This document shows, piece by piece, positions 33,941 to 43,276 of a stretch of 64,000 nucleotides of DNA. Positions within the stretch are counted from its first letter, which is position 1; every line of letters begins with the position of its first letter. The DNA comes from an uncultured Allobosea sp. GTDB taxonomy: Bacteria; Pseudomonadota; Alphaproteobacteria; Rhizobiales; Beijerinckiaceae. A program made the position numbers and the translations under genes. The notes beneath the pieces were generated by a model, which saw only the letters and a program-made list of their open reading frames with translations, searched no databases and had not been told where the DNA came from. The stretch is taken from assembly GCF_945957345.1 (NCBI RefSeq), contig NZ_CAMFKW010000015.1:1-64000 (forward strand), given 5' to 3'.

Positions 33941-36900
33941 TCAGCCCTTCACCTTGCCGTATCCGCCGGCCGTCGGGGTGATCACCGTCACCGCCTCGCC
34001 GGCTTGAAGCAGGGTCTGGTCGGAGGGCTTCAGCTCCTCGACCGCGCCGGAGAGCCTGCGTACCAGCGTCTTGCCGAGCTCGCCCGCCTCGCCGCCATCG
34101 ACGCCGAAAGGCCGGACCCGGCGATGCGAGGCGAGGATCGCGCAATCCATCGTCTCGCGGAAGCGGATGGTGCGCGAGGTGCCGTCGCCGGCCGACCATT
34201 CGCCCTTGCCGCCCGAGCCCTTGCGGATGTGGAAATCCTCCAGAACGACCGGGAAGCGCGTCTCCAGAATCTCCGGGTCGGTCAGGCGCGAATTGGTCAT
34301 GTGGACATGCACGCCCGACGTGCCGTTGAAGCCGGGGCCGGCCGGCGAGCCCGAGCAGATCGTCTCGTAATACTGATACTGGTCGTTGCCGAAGGTCAGG
34401 TTGTTCATCGTGCCTTGCGAGCACGACATCGCCTTGAGCGCGCCGAACAGCGTGTTGGTCACGGCCTGCGACACCTCGACATTGCCCGCGACGACCGCAG
34501 CCGGATAGCGCGGCGCCAGCATCGAGCCCTCCGGCACGATGATCCTAATCGGGCGCAGGCAGCCCGCATTCATCGGGATCGCGTCGTCGACCATCACGCG
34601 GAAGACATAGAGCACGGCGGCGCGGGTGACGGGCGCGGGCGCGTTGAAATTGTCCGGCCGCTGCTCGGAGGTGCCGGTGAAATCGACCGTCGCCTCGCGC
34701 TTCGCGCGATCAATGGTGATCTTCACCTTGATCGCGCAGCCCTGGTCCATCGGATAGGTGAACTCGGAATCGTGCAGCTTGGTGAGCAACCGCGCTACGC
34801 TCTCGGCCGCGTTGTCCTGGACATGACCCATATAGGCCTGCACGACATCGAGGCCGAAGGAGCCGATCATCTTCTTCAGCTCCGCCAGACCCTTCTCGTT
34901 GGCGGCGATCTGCGCCTTCAGGTCGTTGACGTTCTGCACGACGTTGCGGACGGGATAGCGCGCGCCGGTCAGGAGCTTGACCAGCTCCTCCTCGCAGAAG
35001 CGGCCCTGATCGACGATCTTGAAATTGTCGATATAGACGCCCTCTTCCTCAATATTGGTCGCCAGCGGCGACATCGAGCCCGGCGCGGTGCCGCCGACAT
35101 CGGCATGATGGCCGCGGCTCGCCACCCAGAACAGGATGCCTTTCTCCTCGGGGTCGAAGACCGGGGTGCAGACAGTGATATCCGGCAGATGCGTGCCGCC
35201 GTTATAGGGCGCGTTCAGGCAGTAGACGTCGCCCGGCCTGATCACCGGATTGTTGGCGATCACCGTCTCGACCGAGCGATCCATCGAGCCCAGATGCACC
35301 GGCATATGCGGGGCATTGGCGACGAGCGCGCCGGTCTGGTCGAACACCGCGCAGGAGAAGTCGAGCCGCTCCTTGATGTTCACGGAATAGGCGGTGTTCT
35401 GCAGCGTCACGCCCATCTGCTCGGCGATCGACATGAACAGGTTGTTGAAGATCTCGAGCATCACCGGATCGGCCTTGGTGCCGATCGCTGCCTGCTGGAC
35501 CAGCGCCTTCACACGGACGAGGACGAGATGGTCCTTGGCCGTGAGCTGCGCGCTCCAGCCTTCCTCGACGACGACGGTCTGGTTCGGCTCGATGATGATG
35601 GCGGGACCGGCGACGTTGTGCCCGGGCTTCATCGCCTCGCGGCGGACGATCGCCGCATCATGCCACTGTCCCTTCGCGAAGAAGCGCGTGCGTTCGGCAG
35701 CAATAGGCTCGCCCGCCTGCTCGGCCGCGGCGGCCTCCTCGAATTTCGCGCCGCCACCGACCGCCTCGACCTCGACCGCCTCGACGACCAGCGCCTTGGT
35801 CTCGTCCATGAAGCCGAAGCGCGCCTTATGCGCGGTCTGGAAGGCCGTCTGCATCTCGGAGCGCGTGCCTGCCGGCACAGCGATCGCGGTATCGGTACCG
35901 GCATAGCGGATATGGGCGCGTGTATGGATCGCGATATCGCCCTCGGCGACGCCCTGCCCCGCGACTTCCGCTTTCGTGTCGGCGGCGAGCTTCGCCGCCA
36001 CCGCCTCGATCGCCGCCTTTGCCTCGCCGTCAAGCGCAACGTCCAGCGCCGCGGTGCGGGTCGAGCGGATTTCGGCGAGTCCCATGCCGTAGGCCGAGAG
36101 CAGGCCCGAGAACGGGTGCAGCAATACGGTCTTGATGCCGAGCGCATCCGCCACGAGGCAGGCATGCTGCCCACCGGCGCCGCCGAAGGAATTCAGCGCA
36201 TAGCGGGTGATGTCGTAGCCGCGCTGCACCGAGATCTTCTTGATCGCCTCGGCCATGTTGGCGACGGCGATCTGGATGAAGCCATCAGCGACCTCCTCAG
36301 GCGTGCGCCCGTCGCCGACCTCGGCCGCTAGCACCGCGAACTTGTTGCGGACGATGCCGACATCGAGCGGCTCATCCTGCTTCGGTCCGAAGATCGCAGG
36401 GAAATAGGACGGGATCAGCTTGCCGACCATGACATTGGCGTCGGTCACCGCGAGCGGCCCGCCGCGACGATAGGCGGCCGGGCCCGGATTGGCGCCGGCC
36501 GAATCCGGGCCGACGCGGAAGCGCGCCCCGTCATAGTGAAGGATCGAGCCGCCGCCGGCCGCGACCGTATGGATCAGCATCATCGGCGCACGCATGCGCA
36601 CGCCGGCGACCTCGGTCTCGAAGGCGCGCTCATACTCGCCGTCGAAATGCGCGACGTCGGTCGAGGTACCGCCCATGTCGAAGCCGATCACCTTGTCGAA
36701 CCCGGCCGAGCGGCCGGTCTCGGCGAGGCCGACCACGCCTCCGGCCGGACCGGAGAGGATCGCGTCCTTGCCCTGGAACAATTCGGCGGCGGTGAGCCCG
36801 CCCGACGACATCATGAACATCAGGCGCGCGCCGGTGCGGGCGACGTCGAGCTCCTCGGAGACCTGCTGCACATAGCGGCCGAGAATAGGCGAGAGATAGG

Positions 36901-37540
36901 CATCGACCACGGCGGTATCGCCACGCCCGACCAGCTTCACCAGAGGCGAGACCTCATGACTGACCGAAACCTGCGGGAAGCCGATATCGCGCGCGATCCG
37001 GGCCGCGATCTGCTCATGCGCCGTGTAACGATAGCCATGCATGAAGACGATCGCGACGGCTCGGAAGCCCGCATCGTACTGCGCCTGCAGGGCGCTGCGG
37101 ATCGCTACCTCGTCGGGCGCACGCTCGACCGTGCCGTCGGCCAGCACGCGCTCCTCGATCTCCTCGACCGCTTCGTACAACGCCTCGGGCAAGATGATCT
37201 GCTTGGCGAAGATGTCGGGCCGGGCCTGGTAGCCGATGCGCAGCGCATCACGGAAACCCTTGGTCGTCACCAGCAGCGTGCGATCGCCCTTGCGCTCCAG
37301 CAGTGCGTTGGTCGCGACCGTCGTGCCCATGCGCACCTCGCCGATGGTCCCGGTCGGGATCGGCTCGCCTGCCCTCAGCCCGAGATGCTCGCGGATGCCC
37401 TGCACCGCCGCATCGCGATAGGCGCCGGGATTTTCGGAGAGCATCTTCCTGGCATGGAGATTGCCAGCCGGATCACGCCCGATCACGTCGGTGAAGGTGC
37501 CGCCGCGATCGATCCAGAAATCCCAATGGGCTGCCAACAT
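33941..37540 (-). CDS. ATP-hydrolysing 5-oxoprolinase / hydantoinase, HyuA-HyuB fusion
   Basis: 1199 aa. The N-terminal half (~1-690) is HyuA-like with an ASKHA fold: [11 protein letters not shown] at the start, DMGGTSTDV (~residue 294) and [16 protein letters not shown]. The C-terminal half (~705-1199) is HyuB-like: [51 protein letters not shown] and [13 protein letters not shown]. This two-in-one layout matches OPLAH-type enzymes that hydrolyse 5-oxoproline to glutamate with ATP; hydantoins are an alternative. A TRAP transporter is divergently encoded next to it, suggesting uptake of the substrate. Confidence 0.9.
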   Translation of the reverse strand: MLAAHWDFWIDRGGTFTDVIGRDPAGNLHARKMLSENPGAYRDAAVQGIREHLGLRAGEPIPTGTIGEVRMGTTVATNALLERKGDRTLLVTTKGFRDALRIGYQARPDIFAKQIILPEALYEAVEEIEERVLADGTVERAPDEVAIRSALQAQYDAGFRAVAIVFMHGYRYTAHEQIAARIARDIGFPQVSVSHEVSPLVKLVGRGDTAVVDAYLSPILGRYVQQVSEELDVARTGARLMFMMSSGGLTAAELFQGKDAILSGPAGGVVGLAETGRSAGFDKVIGFDMGGTSTDVAHFDGEYERAFETEVAGVRMRAPMMLIHTVAAGGGSILHYDGARFRVGPDSAGANPGPAAYRRGGPLAVTDANVMVGKLIPSYFPAIFGPKQDEPLDVGIVRNKFAVLAAEVGDGRTPEEVADGFIQIAVANMAEAIKKISVQRGYDITRYALNSFGGAGGQHACLVADALGIKTVLLHPFSGLLSAYGMGLAEIRSTRTAALDVALDGEAKAAIEAVAAKLAADTKAEVAGQGVAEGDIAIHTRAHIRYAGTDTAIAVPAGTRSEMQTAFQTAHKARFGFMDETKALVVEAVEVEAVGGGAKFEEAAAAEQAGEPIAAERTRFFAKGQWHDAAIVRREAMKPGHNVAGPAIIIEPNQTVVVEEGWSAQLTAKDHLVLVRVKALVQQAAIGTKADPVMLEIFNNLFMSIAEQMGVTLQNTAYSVNIKERLDFSCAVFDQTGALVANAPHMPVHLGSMDRSVETVIANNPVIRPGDVYCLNAPYNGGTHLPDITVCTPVFDPEEKGILFWVASRGHHADVGGTAPGSMSPLATNIEEEGVYIDNFKIVDQGRFCEEELVKLLTGARYPVRNVVQNVNDLKAQIAANEKGLAELKKMIGSFGLDVVQAYMGHVQDNAAESVARLLTKLHDSEFTYPMDQGCAIKVKITIDRAKREATVDFTGTSEQRPDNFNAPAPVTRAAVLYVFRVMVDDAIPMNAGCLRPIRIIVPEGSMLAPRYPAAVVAGNVEVSQAVTNTLFGALKAMSCSQGTMNNLTFGNDQYQYYETICSGSPAGPGFNGTSGVHVHMTNSRLTDPEILETRFPVVLEDFHIRKGSGGKGEWSAGDGTSRTIRFRETMDCAILASHRRVRPFGVDGGEAGELGKTLVRRLSGAVEELKPSDQTLLQAGEAVTVITPTAGGYGKVKG

Positions 37541-37586
37541 CAGACGCTCTCCCCTTCGTCAAGCCAGCCGTGATCTATGCTGACGT

Positions 37587-37598
37587 TTTATCGATAAA
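37587..37598. promoter_or_regulatory. Perfect 12-bp palindrome in the oxoprolinase/TRAP promoter region
   Basis: TTTATCGATAAA, a perfect AT-rich palindrome about 50 bp upstream of the oxoprolinase start and just upstream of the TRAP promoter. A partial second site, ATCGTCGATGA, follows. This is a likely operator controlling both divergent units. Confidence 0.5.
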
Positions 37599-37612
37599 TC
37601 GTCGATGAGTTA

Positions 37613-37640
37613 TTGACAAGGCGATTCCGCCGGCTACGAT
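37613..37640 (+). promoter_or_regulatory. Sigma70-type promoter of the TRAP operon
   Basis: TTGACA at 37613-37618, a 16-bp spacer, TACGAT at 37635-37640. It faces the TRAP genes and leaves a leader of about 115 nt before the ATG at 37763. Confidence 0.6.
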
Positions 37641-37762
37641 CCCAATTGTGGCTGGAACATGGCTGAGGGGCCAGGCCGGCAGAAAGCGGAGGATGCGACG
37701 ATGCGGGCAATCCTGGCAACCGGGCGCGCAGGCGCCTCCGTCCGATGGGAGCACCGCGCCCC

Positions 37763-38311
37763 ATGATCCGCCGTTCGCTCGATGCGCTCTATCTGCTCGC
37801 GGGCTATCTCGCCGGCTTTTTCCTCGTCGCGATCTTCGTCCTGATGATGCTCCTGTCCGTGGGGCGCGAGATCAATCTGAACGTGCCCTCGGGAGACGAT
37901 TTCGCCGGCTGGTCGCTCGTCGCGATGGCCTTCCTCGGCCTCGCCCATACCTTCAAGCGCGGCGAGATGATCCGGGTCGGCCTGCTGCTGGAGCGCCTGC
38001 ACGGCCGGACACGCCGCATCGCCGAGCTGGTTTCGCTGACGATCGCGGCCGCCTTCCTCGCCTATTTCACCTGGCAGGCCAGCCGCCTCGCCTATGATTC
38101 CTGGCGCTTCTTCGACATGTCGACCGGCGTCATCTCGGTGCCGCTCTGGATCCCGCAGCTCGGCATGGTCGCCGGCCTCGCAATCCTCCTGATCGCGGTC
38201 GCTGAGGAATGGGTCATCGTCGCGCGCGGCGGCAAGCCGACTTACGAGCCTGAGCCGCCGACGACGACGGAAGAACTGATCGAGCGCGTCGCGCAGGGCG
38301 GAGGCGTCTGA
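37763..38311 (+). CDS. TRAP transporter small permease (DctQ-like)
   Basis: 182 aa from ATG 37763 (MIRRSLDALYLLAG); the frame opens six codons earlier at 37745. Four predicted transmembrane helices and the DctQ pattern: GREINLNVPSGDDFAGWSLVAMAFLGLAHTFKRGEMIRVGLL. It joins the large permease DctM to form the membrane part of a Na+-coupled, binding-protein-dependent secondary transporter. First gene of the operon; DctM starts two bases after its stop. Confidence 0.9.
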   Translation: MIRRSLDALYLLAGYLAGFFLVAIFVLMMLLSVGREINLNVPSGDDFAGWSLVAMAFLGLAHTFKRGEMIRVGLLLERLHGRTRRIAELVSLTIAAAFLAYFTWQASRLAYDSWRFFDMSTGVISVPLWIPQLGMVAGLAILLIAVAEEWVIVARGGKPTYEPEPPTTTEELIERVAQGGGV

Positions 38312-38313
38312 CC

Positions 38314-39618
38314 ATGAGCCTCCCCATTCTTTCGATCGTCCTGCTCGGTTTCCTCGTCCTGATCCTCGCCAGCGGCGTCTGGATCGCGGTGGGCCTCGGC
38401 CTCGTCGGCCTGCTCGCCATGATGCTGGTCACCGACATCCCGATCGGCCAGGTCCTGGCAACCACCGTCTGGAGTGCCTCCGCGTCCTGGACGCTGGCCG
38501 CGCTCCCACTCTTCATCTGGATGGGCGAAATCCTGTTCCGGACGCGGCTTTCGGCGCAAATGTTCCAGGGCCTCTCGCCCTGGCTGCAATGGCTGCCCGG
38601 TCGCCTCGTCCACACCAATATCGTCGGCTGCGGCATCTTCGCCGCCGTCTCCGGCTCCTCGGCCGCCACTTGCGCCACCATTGGCAAGATCGCGCTGCCG
38701 GAGCTCAAGAAGCGCGGCTATGACGAGGGCATCAGCATCGGCACACTCGCCGGCTCCGGCACGCTCGGCCTGCTGATTCCGCCGTCCATCCCGATGGTGG
38801 TCTATGCCGTCACCGCCAATGTCTCTGTGCTGCAGGTCTTCCTCGGCGGCTTCCTGCCCGGTGCTCTCGTGATGGCGCTCTACATGGGCTACGTCATCGT
38901 CTGGTCCTGGCTGAACCCGGGCAAGATTCCGCCGCGCGATCCGCCGATGTCCTTCATGGCCAAGGTGCGCCAGTCGGCCAATCTTGCGCCCTGCCTGCTG
39001 CTGATCGCGGCCGTCTTCCTCTCGCTCGTGCTCGGCTTCGCGACGGCGACCGAATGCGCAGCCTGGGGCGTCACCGGCGCGCTGGTGCTGGCCTGGTGGA
39101 GCGGCACGCTGACCTGGCAGACCTTCTATGAAAGCGTGATGAGCGCGACGCGCCTGACCTGCATGATCATGCTGATCCTGGCGGGTGCGGCCTTCTGCAC
39201 CGCGGCAATGGCCTATACCGGCATCCCGGCGGCACTGGCCGATTGGGTCAAGGGCCAGTCGCTATCGCCGCATATGCTCGTGCTGGCGCTGACCTGCATG
39301 TACATCATCCTGGGCTGCCTCATCGACGGCATCTCGATGATCGTGCTGACTGCCGTCATCGTCCTCCCGATGGTCAAGGAAGCCGGCTTCGACCTCGTCT
39401 GGTTCGGCGTCTACCTCGTCATCCACGTCGAGATGGCGCAGATCACCCCGCCGGTCGGCTTCAACCTGTTCGTGCTGCAGAACATGAGCGGCAAGGACAC
39501 GATGACGATTGCGAAGGCAGCGTTTCCGTTCTTCATTCTGCTGAACGTGGCCGTCATCATCATCACGACCTTCCCGCAGATCGTGCTTTACCTGCCGAAG
39601 CTCGCCTTCCCGGACTGA
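38314..39618 (+). CDS. TRAP transporter large permease (DctM-like)
   Basis: 434 aa, about 11-12 hydrophobic segments. Typical DctM motifs: AALPLFIWMGEILFR, FAAVSGSSAATCATIGKIALPELKKRGYD, LAGSGTLGLLIPPSIPMVVYAV and the C-terminal HVEMAQITPPVGFNLFVLQ. It provides the ion-coupled translocation path. Immediately follows the DctQ gene and precedes the binding protein by ~40 bp. Confidence 0.94.
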   Translation: MSLPILSIVLLGFLVLILASGVWIAVGLGLVGLLAMMLVTDIPIGQVLATTVWSASASWTLAALPLFIWMGEILFRTRLSAQMFQGLSPWLQWLPGRLVHTNIVGCGIFAAVSGSSAATCATIGKIALPELKKRGYDEGISIGTLAGSGTLGLLIPPSIPMVVYAVTANVSVLQVFLGGFLPGALVMALYMGYVIVWSWLNPGKIPPRDPPMSFMAKVRQSANLAPCLLLIAAVFLSLVLGFATATECAAWGVTGALVLAWWSGTLTWQTFYESVMSATRLTCMIMLILAGAAFCTAAMAYTGIPAALADWVKGQSLSPHMLVLALTCMYIILGCLIDGISMIVLTAVIVLPMVKEAGFDLVWFGVYLVIHVEMAQITPPVGFNLFVLQNMSGKDTMTIAKAAFPFFILLNVAVIIITTFPQIVLYLPKLAFPD

Positions 39619-39658
39619 TCTTCGGCCCAATCACCACAAGCAACAGAGAGGGAATGAC

Positions 39659-40648
39659 ATGATCAACCGCAGACATCTTGCCGCTGCCGCCTTCGCTTTT
39701 GGCGTCAGCGCGCTCTCCTTCTCCATGCCGGCGGCAGCCCAGACCAAGTGGAACCTGCCTAACGCCTATCCCACGGACAATCCGCATACGGAGAATCTCG
39801 CCCTCTTCGCCAAAGACGTCGAGGCCGCGACCTCGGGCAAGCTCCTCATCACGGTCCACGCCAACGCCGCGCTGTTCAAGGCGCCCGAGATCAAACGCGC
39901 CGTCGCCTCCGGCCAGGCCCAGATGGGCGAGATTCTGATGTCGATCCACGAGAACGAGGATCCGATCTTCGGCGTCGACGTGGTGCCGTTCCTGGCGACC
40001 TCCTTTGCCGACTCGCGCAAGCTCTACACGGCCTCCAAGGCGGCGATCGAGAAGAAGCTCGACGCCCAGGGCATCAAGCTCCTCTTCATGGTCCCCTGGG
40101 CGCCGCAAGGCGTCTACGCCAAGAAGGACATCAACACGGTCGAGGACATGAAGGGGCTGAAATGGCGCTCCTACAATGTCGGCACCGCCCGCCTCGGCGA
40201 ATTGCTCGGCATGCAGTCGGTCACGATCCAGGCGGCGGAGCTGCCGCAGGCGCTGGCGACCGGCGTGGTCAATTCCTTCATGTCGTCGGGCGGCACGGGC
40301 TATGATTCCAAGGTCTGGGAATCCCTCGACCATTTCTATGACGTGCAGGCCTGGATCCCGAAGGATGCGACCTTCGTGAACAAGGCCGCCTTCAACGCCC
40401 TCGACAAGGCGACGCAGGACGCGATCCTCAAGGCCGCAGCGACGGCCGAAGAGCGCGGCTGGAAGATGTGGCAGGACAAGGCCGGCTGGTATCTCGACCA
40501 GCTCAAGGCCAAGGGCATGAAGGTGCAGCCCCCGTCACCCGAGCTCTCCGCCGGCTTCAAGAAGGCGGGCGAGCAGCTCACCGCCGACTGGCTGAAGAAG
40601 GCCGGCGCCGAGGGCCAGGCCATCGTCGACGCCTACAAGAAGATGTGA
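39659..40648 (+). CDS. TRAP transporter substrate-binding protein (DctP-like)
   Basis: 329 aa with a Sec signal peptide (cleavage near AAAQ at ~residue 23-24) and the DctP family segments: VEAATSGKLLITVHANAALFK, GQAQMGEIL, MKGLKWRSYNVGTARLGELLGMQ and the WGMPSGTY-like stretch replaced here by FMSSGGTGYDSKVWESLDHFYDV. The arginine of WRS is the usual carboxylate-binding residue, which fits a carboxylate ligand such as 5-oxoproline, but the ligand is not proven. Good ribosome site GAGAGGGAA upstream. Confidence 0.92.
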   Translation: MINRRHLAAAAFAFGVSALSFSMPAAAQTKWNLPNAYPTDNPHTENLALFAKDVEAATSGKLLITVHANAALFKAPEIKRAVASGQAQMGEILMSIHENEDPIFGVDVVPFLATSFADSRKLYTASKAAIEKKLDAQGIKLLFMVPWAPQGVYAKKDINTVEDMKGLKWRSYNVGTARLGELLGMQSVTIQAAELPQALATGVVNSFMSSGGTGYDSKVWESLDHFYDVQAWIPKDATFVNKAAFNALDKATQDAILKAAATAEERGWKMWQDKAGWYLDQLKAKGMKVQPPSPELSAGFKKAGEQLTADWLKKAGAEGQAIVDAYKKM

Positions 40649-40684
40649 AGCGGGCACTCCGCCACGCTTCGCATCAAGAATGCA

Positions 40685-40783
40685 GTCATCCCGGGCGACC
40701 GGAGGGAGGCCCGGGATCCATACCGAAGCGGTTCAGGCATGGATCCCGGCTCGGCGCCACCGAAGCGGTTTGTCCGGGATGAC
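40685..40783. repeat. Palindromic repeat doublet, family 3
   Basis: 99 bp with arms in inverted orientation: GTCATCCCGGGCGACCGGAG at the left and CGGTTTGTCCGGGATGAC at the right, both also containing a CGGGATCCAT unit. The centre GAAGCGGTTCAG separates them. It lies between the TRAP operon and the winged-helix gene and could act as a transcription barrier. Confidence 0.75.
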
Positions 40784-40814
40784 GTGTTGCTTCTATTCAG
40801 GATGATTGAGCGCG

Positions 40815-41339
40815 ATGACCTCTCCCGCCCCTGACAATCTCGGCCCGATCGTCTCCTCCGGCCATCTCGCCGCCGGGGCTCTTCCCGCGCTCTCGGAGTT
40901 CGAGTTCGCGCTTAGCATGACGGTCCATGCCTTTCACCGCTGGATCGTGCGCGGAATGGCGGCCGCCGGCATGCCCGATCTCTCGCCGCTCGACGTGCTC
41001 GTGCTGCACAACGTCAATCACCGCGGCAAGGCCAAGCGGCTCGCCGATATCTGCCTCGTCCTCAATATCGAGGACACGCATCTGGTGAACTATTCGCTGA
41101 AGAAGCTCGAGCGGCTGAAGCTGCTCAAGGGCGGCCGCAAGGGCAAGGAGAAGACCGTCGAGGTCACGCCGGCCGGCGAGGAAGCCTGCCGGCGCTATGC
41201 CCAGATCCGCGAGCAGCTTCTGGTCAAATCGGTCCGCGCCACCGGCGCCGACCCGGCGCGGCTCTCCGAGATCGCCGCCGCGATGCGCTCGCTCTCCGGC
41301 CAGTACGACCAGGCGGCACGTGCGGCGGCGAGCCTCTGA
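40815..41339 (+). CDS. MarR-type winged-helix regulator, TRAP-linked
   Basis: 174 aa from ATG 40815. A winged-helix domain at ~60-120 (LSPLDVLVLHNVNHRGKAKRLADICLVLN then SLKKLERLKLLKGGRKGKEKTVEVTPAGEE) places it among MarR-like predicted transcription factors. It lies directly after the TRAP operon, so control of that transporter and the oxoprolinase, perhaps at the 37587 palindrome, is a reasonable guess. The helix-turn-helix is not of the GntR or IclR type often seen with TRAP systems. Confidence 0.78.
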   Translation: MTSPAPDNLGPIVSSGHLAAGALPALSEFEFALSMTVHAFHRWIVRGMAAAGMPDLSPLDVLVLHNVNHRGKAKRLADICLVLNIEDTHLVNYSLKKLERLKLLKGGRKGKEKTVEVTPAGEEACRRYAQIREQLLVKSVRATGADPARLSEIAAAMRSLSGQYDQAARAAASL

Positions 41340-41352
41340 TCGGCCTCGCCCG

Positions 41353-41907
41353 TCAGCCCTTGCCCGGCTCGGGCAGGTCCGCATAACGCGCAGCGTATTC
41401 CGCATCGAGCGCCTTGAACCGCGACCAGAATCCGCGCGGCTTGCTGCCGGCGAGCTGATCCTCCAGCAGGTCCAGGTGCATGTGCCAGCCGCCGGAGACG
41501 CTGGTCATCTCCGCCTTGCTGGTGAGCTTGCGATGCGTCAGCACCAGCAAGACCTTCTCGCCCTTCGGCACCAGCTCGAACTCGACCTCGGATTCCGGCT
41601 CACCGTCACCGCCCCAGGTGAAGGCGATGATCCGCGGCGGCTCGCAGCGCGTGATCGTTCCGGTCGAGCGCACGCCGTTTTCATGCACCTCGCGATAGGC
41701 TTCCGGCGGCGTCTCGTCGGTGATCTCGGAATGCTTGAACAGCATTTCCGTCCGGCCGCCGACTCTCAGGTCGAAGACGCCGGACGCCAGCCAGCGTCCG
41801 CGCTTCTCCGACTCGGTGAGATAGGACCAGACCCGCTCGATGGGCCCCGGCAGCAGGCGCTCGAAGCGCACCGCGCCGCTTTCCAGCACGACTCCATAGG
41901 CGTTCAT
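41353..41907 (-). CDS. SRPBCC (AHSA1-like) protein
   Basis: 184 aa. START-like/SRPBCC fold of the AHSA1 group: VRFERLLPGPIERVWSYLTESEKRGRWLASG at the start and GGWHMHLDLLEDQLAG near the end, the standard markers. Its start overlaps the stop of the ArsR-type gene by four bases (ATGA), so the two are translationally coupled. Such ArsR-AHSA1 pairs are common; the hydrophobic pocket ligand is unknown. Confidence 0.88.
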   Translation of the reverse strand: MNAYGVVLESGAVRFERLLPGPIERVWSYLTESEKRGRWLASGVFDLRVGGRTEMLFKHSEITDETPPEAYREVHENGVRSTGTITRCEPPRIIAFTWGGDGEPESEVEFELVPKGEKVLLVLTHRKLTSKAEMTSVSGGWHMHLDLLEDQLAGSKPRGFWSRFKALDAEYAARYADLPEPGKG

Positions 41908-42227
41908 CGGTTGTCTCCCTCGCCCGTTTCGGGCTTTGCGAGTTCCTGTTCGAGGACATCGAGATGGCGGCTCCAGAAGCGCCTGACCTTGATGATCCAG
42001 GCATCGAAAGCCTCGAGCCCCGCCGGATCGAGCCTGTAGATCCGCTGCTGGCCGCGAGCCTCGACGCTCACCAGCCCGGCCTGCCTGAGCACCTTCAGAT
42101 GCTGCGAGATCGCCGGCGCGCTGGCACTGAAGTGGGCGCCGATCTCCCCGGCCGAGAGGGCCCGCTCCCCCAGCATCTCCATGATGCTGCGGCGTGTCGG
42201 GTCGGCAAGGGCGGCAAAACGATCCAT
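41904..42227 (-). CDS. ArsR family winged-helix regulator
   Basis: 107 aa from ATG 42227 (MDRFAALADPTRRSIMEML); TTG 42233 is an alternative. ArsR/SmtB-type fold: ALADPTRR, then the recognition helix region FSASAPAISQHLKVLRQAGLVSVEARGQQRIYRL. No metal-binding cysteines are visible, so it belongs to the non-metal subgroup that pairs with AHSA1 proteins. It likely represses its own two-gene operon through the palindrome upstream. Confidence 0.9.
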   Translation of the reverse strand: MDRFAALADPTRRSIMEMLGERALSAGEIGAHFSASAPAISQHLKVLRQAGLVSVEARGQQRIYRLDPAGLEAFDAWIIKVRRFWSRHLDVLEQELAKPETGEGDNR

Positions 42228-42241
42228 GGCCAATGATTTCG

Positions 42242-42269
42242 ATTATACTTAATTAAGTCAACACTTAAT
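42242..42269 (-). promoter_or_regulatory. Promoter and operator of the arsR-AHSA1 operon
   Basis: On the minus strand a TATAAT -10 box is at 42247-42242. It touches the perfect palindrome ACTTAATTAAGT at 42247-42258, and a further half-site ACTTAAT lies at 42263-42269. The overlap of -10 and palindrome fits ArsR-type repression. I see no good -35 box at the right distance. Confidence 0.5.
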
Positions 42270-42363
42270 ATCAGGAGATCATGCAGGCATGCGGCGAGGC
42301 GGATTGCCACGCGCGCTGGACTCGGCCAGTTGAAGCGCGCCTTTGGGACCCCTTTCGCCTGAC

Positions 42364-43266
42364 ATGACCACCCGCAACGCCTCTGTCACCGGCATCGCCA
42401 TGATGCTGATCGGCATCCTGCTGTTTTCGCTGAACGACGTGATGGGCAAATGGCTGGTCGCGACGTACACGGTCGGCCAGCTCCTGCTGATCCGCAGCCT
42501 GGCGGCGCTGGTCGTGATCCTGCCTTTCGTCTTCAAGCAAGGCGTGCAGCGGACATTGCGGCCGGAGAAGCCCGGGCTGCAGGCCTTGCGCGTTCTGTTC
42601 AGCTCGGGCGAGGTCGCGCTGTTCTATCTCGCCGTGACCTACTTGCCGCTCGCCGACGCGATGACGATCTGGCTCGCGGCTCCCGTCTGGGTCGTGATCC
42701 TCGCCGCGCTGCTGCTCGGCGAGCGCATCGACAGCCGGCGCTGGCTCGCCATCGCGCTGGGCTTCGCTGGCGTCGCGGTCTCGCTCAATCCGAGCGGCGC
42801 CAGCTTCTCGATGCCCGCGCTGATCGCGCTGCTCGGCAGCTTCCTGTTCGCCGCGATGATGATCGCGGGCCGCCGGCTGCGCGGCACGCCGGATGTCACG
42901 TTGGTCGCCTGGCAGACGTTCGGCGCCCTGTTGATGGGCCTCGCGCTCCTGCCCTTCGGCTGGGTGACGCCGAGCCTGAAGGACACCGCCCTCCTCGCCT
43001 TGCTCGGCATCGTCGCGATGGGCGCCCATATCTGCGTCACCCGCTCGCTCAAGCTGGCGGAGGCCTCCGTGGTCGTGCCCTATCAGTACACGCTGATCGT
43101 CTGGGCGCTGGTCTTCGGCTGGTTCGTCTTCGGCGACTGGCCGACGCCGGCCATGCTCTGCGGCGCGGCCCTGATCGTTGCGGCGGGGCTCGTCCTGCTC
43201 ATTCTCGAACGCCGGGCTTCATCGGCGCCGGCGGTGCTCGAAGCGACAGGCGCCGGCGCACCCTGA
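42364..43266 (+). CDS. DMT superfamily (EamA) transporter
   Basis: 300 aa from ATG 42364. Ten hydrophobic segments with two EamA repeats; first repeat starts TGIAMMLIGILLFSLNDVMGKWL, and the family loop YLPLADAMTIWLAAPVWVVILAALLLGERI precedes helix 5. The second half begins at ~150 (PALIALLGSFLFAAMMIAGRRL). Likely exports a small metabolite. An earlier in-frame start at 42343 is not supported. Confidence 0.88.
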   Translation: MTTRNASVTGIAMMLIGILLFSLNDVMGKWLVATYTVGQLLLIRSLAALVVILPFVFKQGVQRTLRPEKPGLQALRVLFSSGEVALFYLAVTYLPLADAMTIWLAAPVWVVILAALLLGERIDSRRWLAIALGFAGVAVSLNPSGASFSMPALIALLGSFLFAAMMIAGRRLRGTPDVTLVAWQTFGALLMGLALLPFGWVTPSLKDTALLALLGIVAMGAHICVTRSLKLAEASVVVPYQYTLIVWALVFGWFVFGDWPTPAMLCGAALIVAAGLVLLILERRASSAPAVLEATGAGAP

Positions 43267-43276
43267 CGATCCCGCC

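Noticed and set aside
34004-36331. 775-aa open frame on the plus strand
   Set aside because: It lies opposite the oxoprolinase gene, is Arg/His/Leu/Asp-rich and has no family resemblance; a typical antisense shadow in GC-rich DNA.
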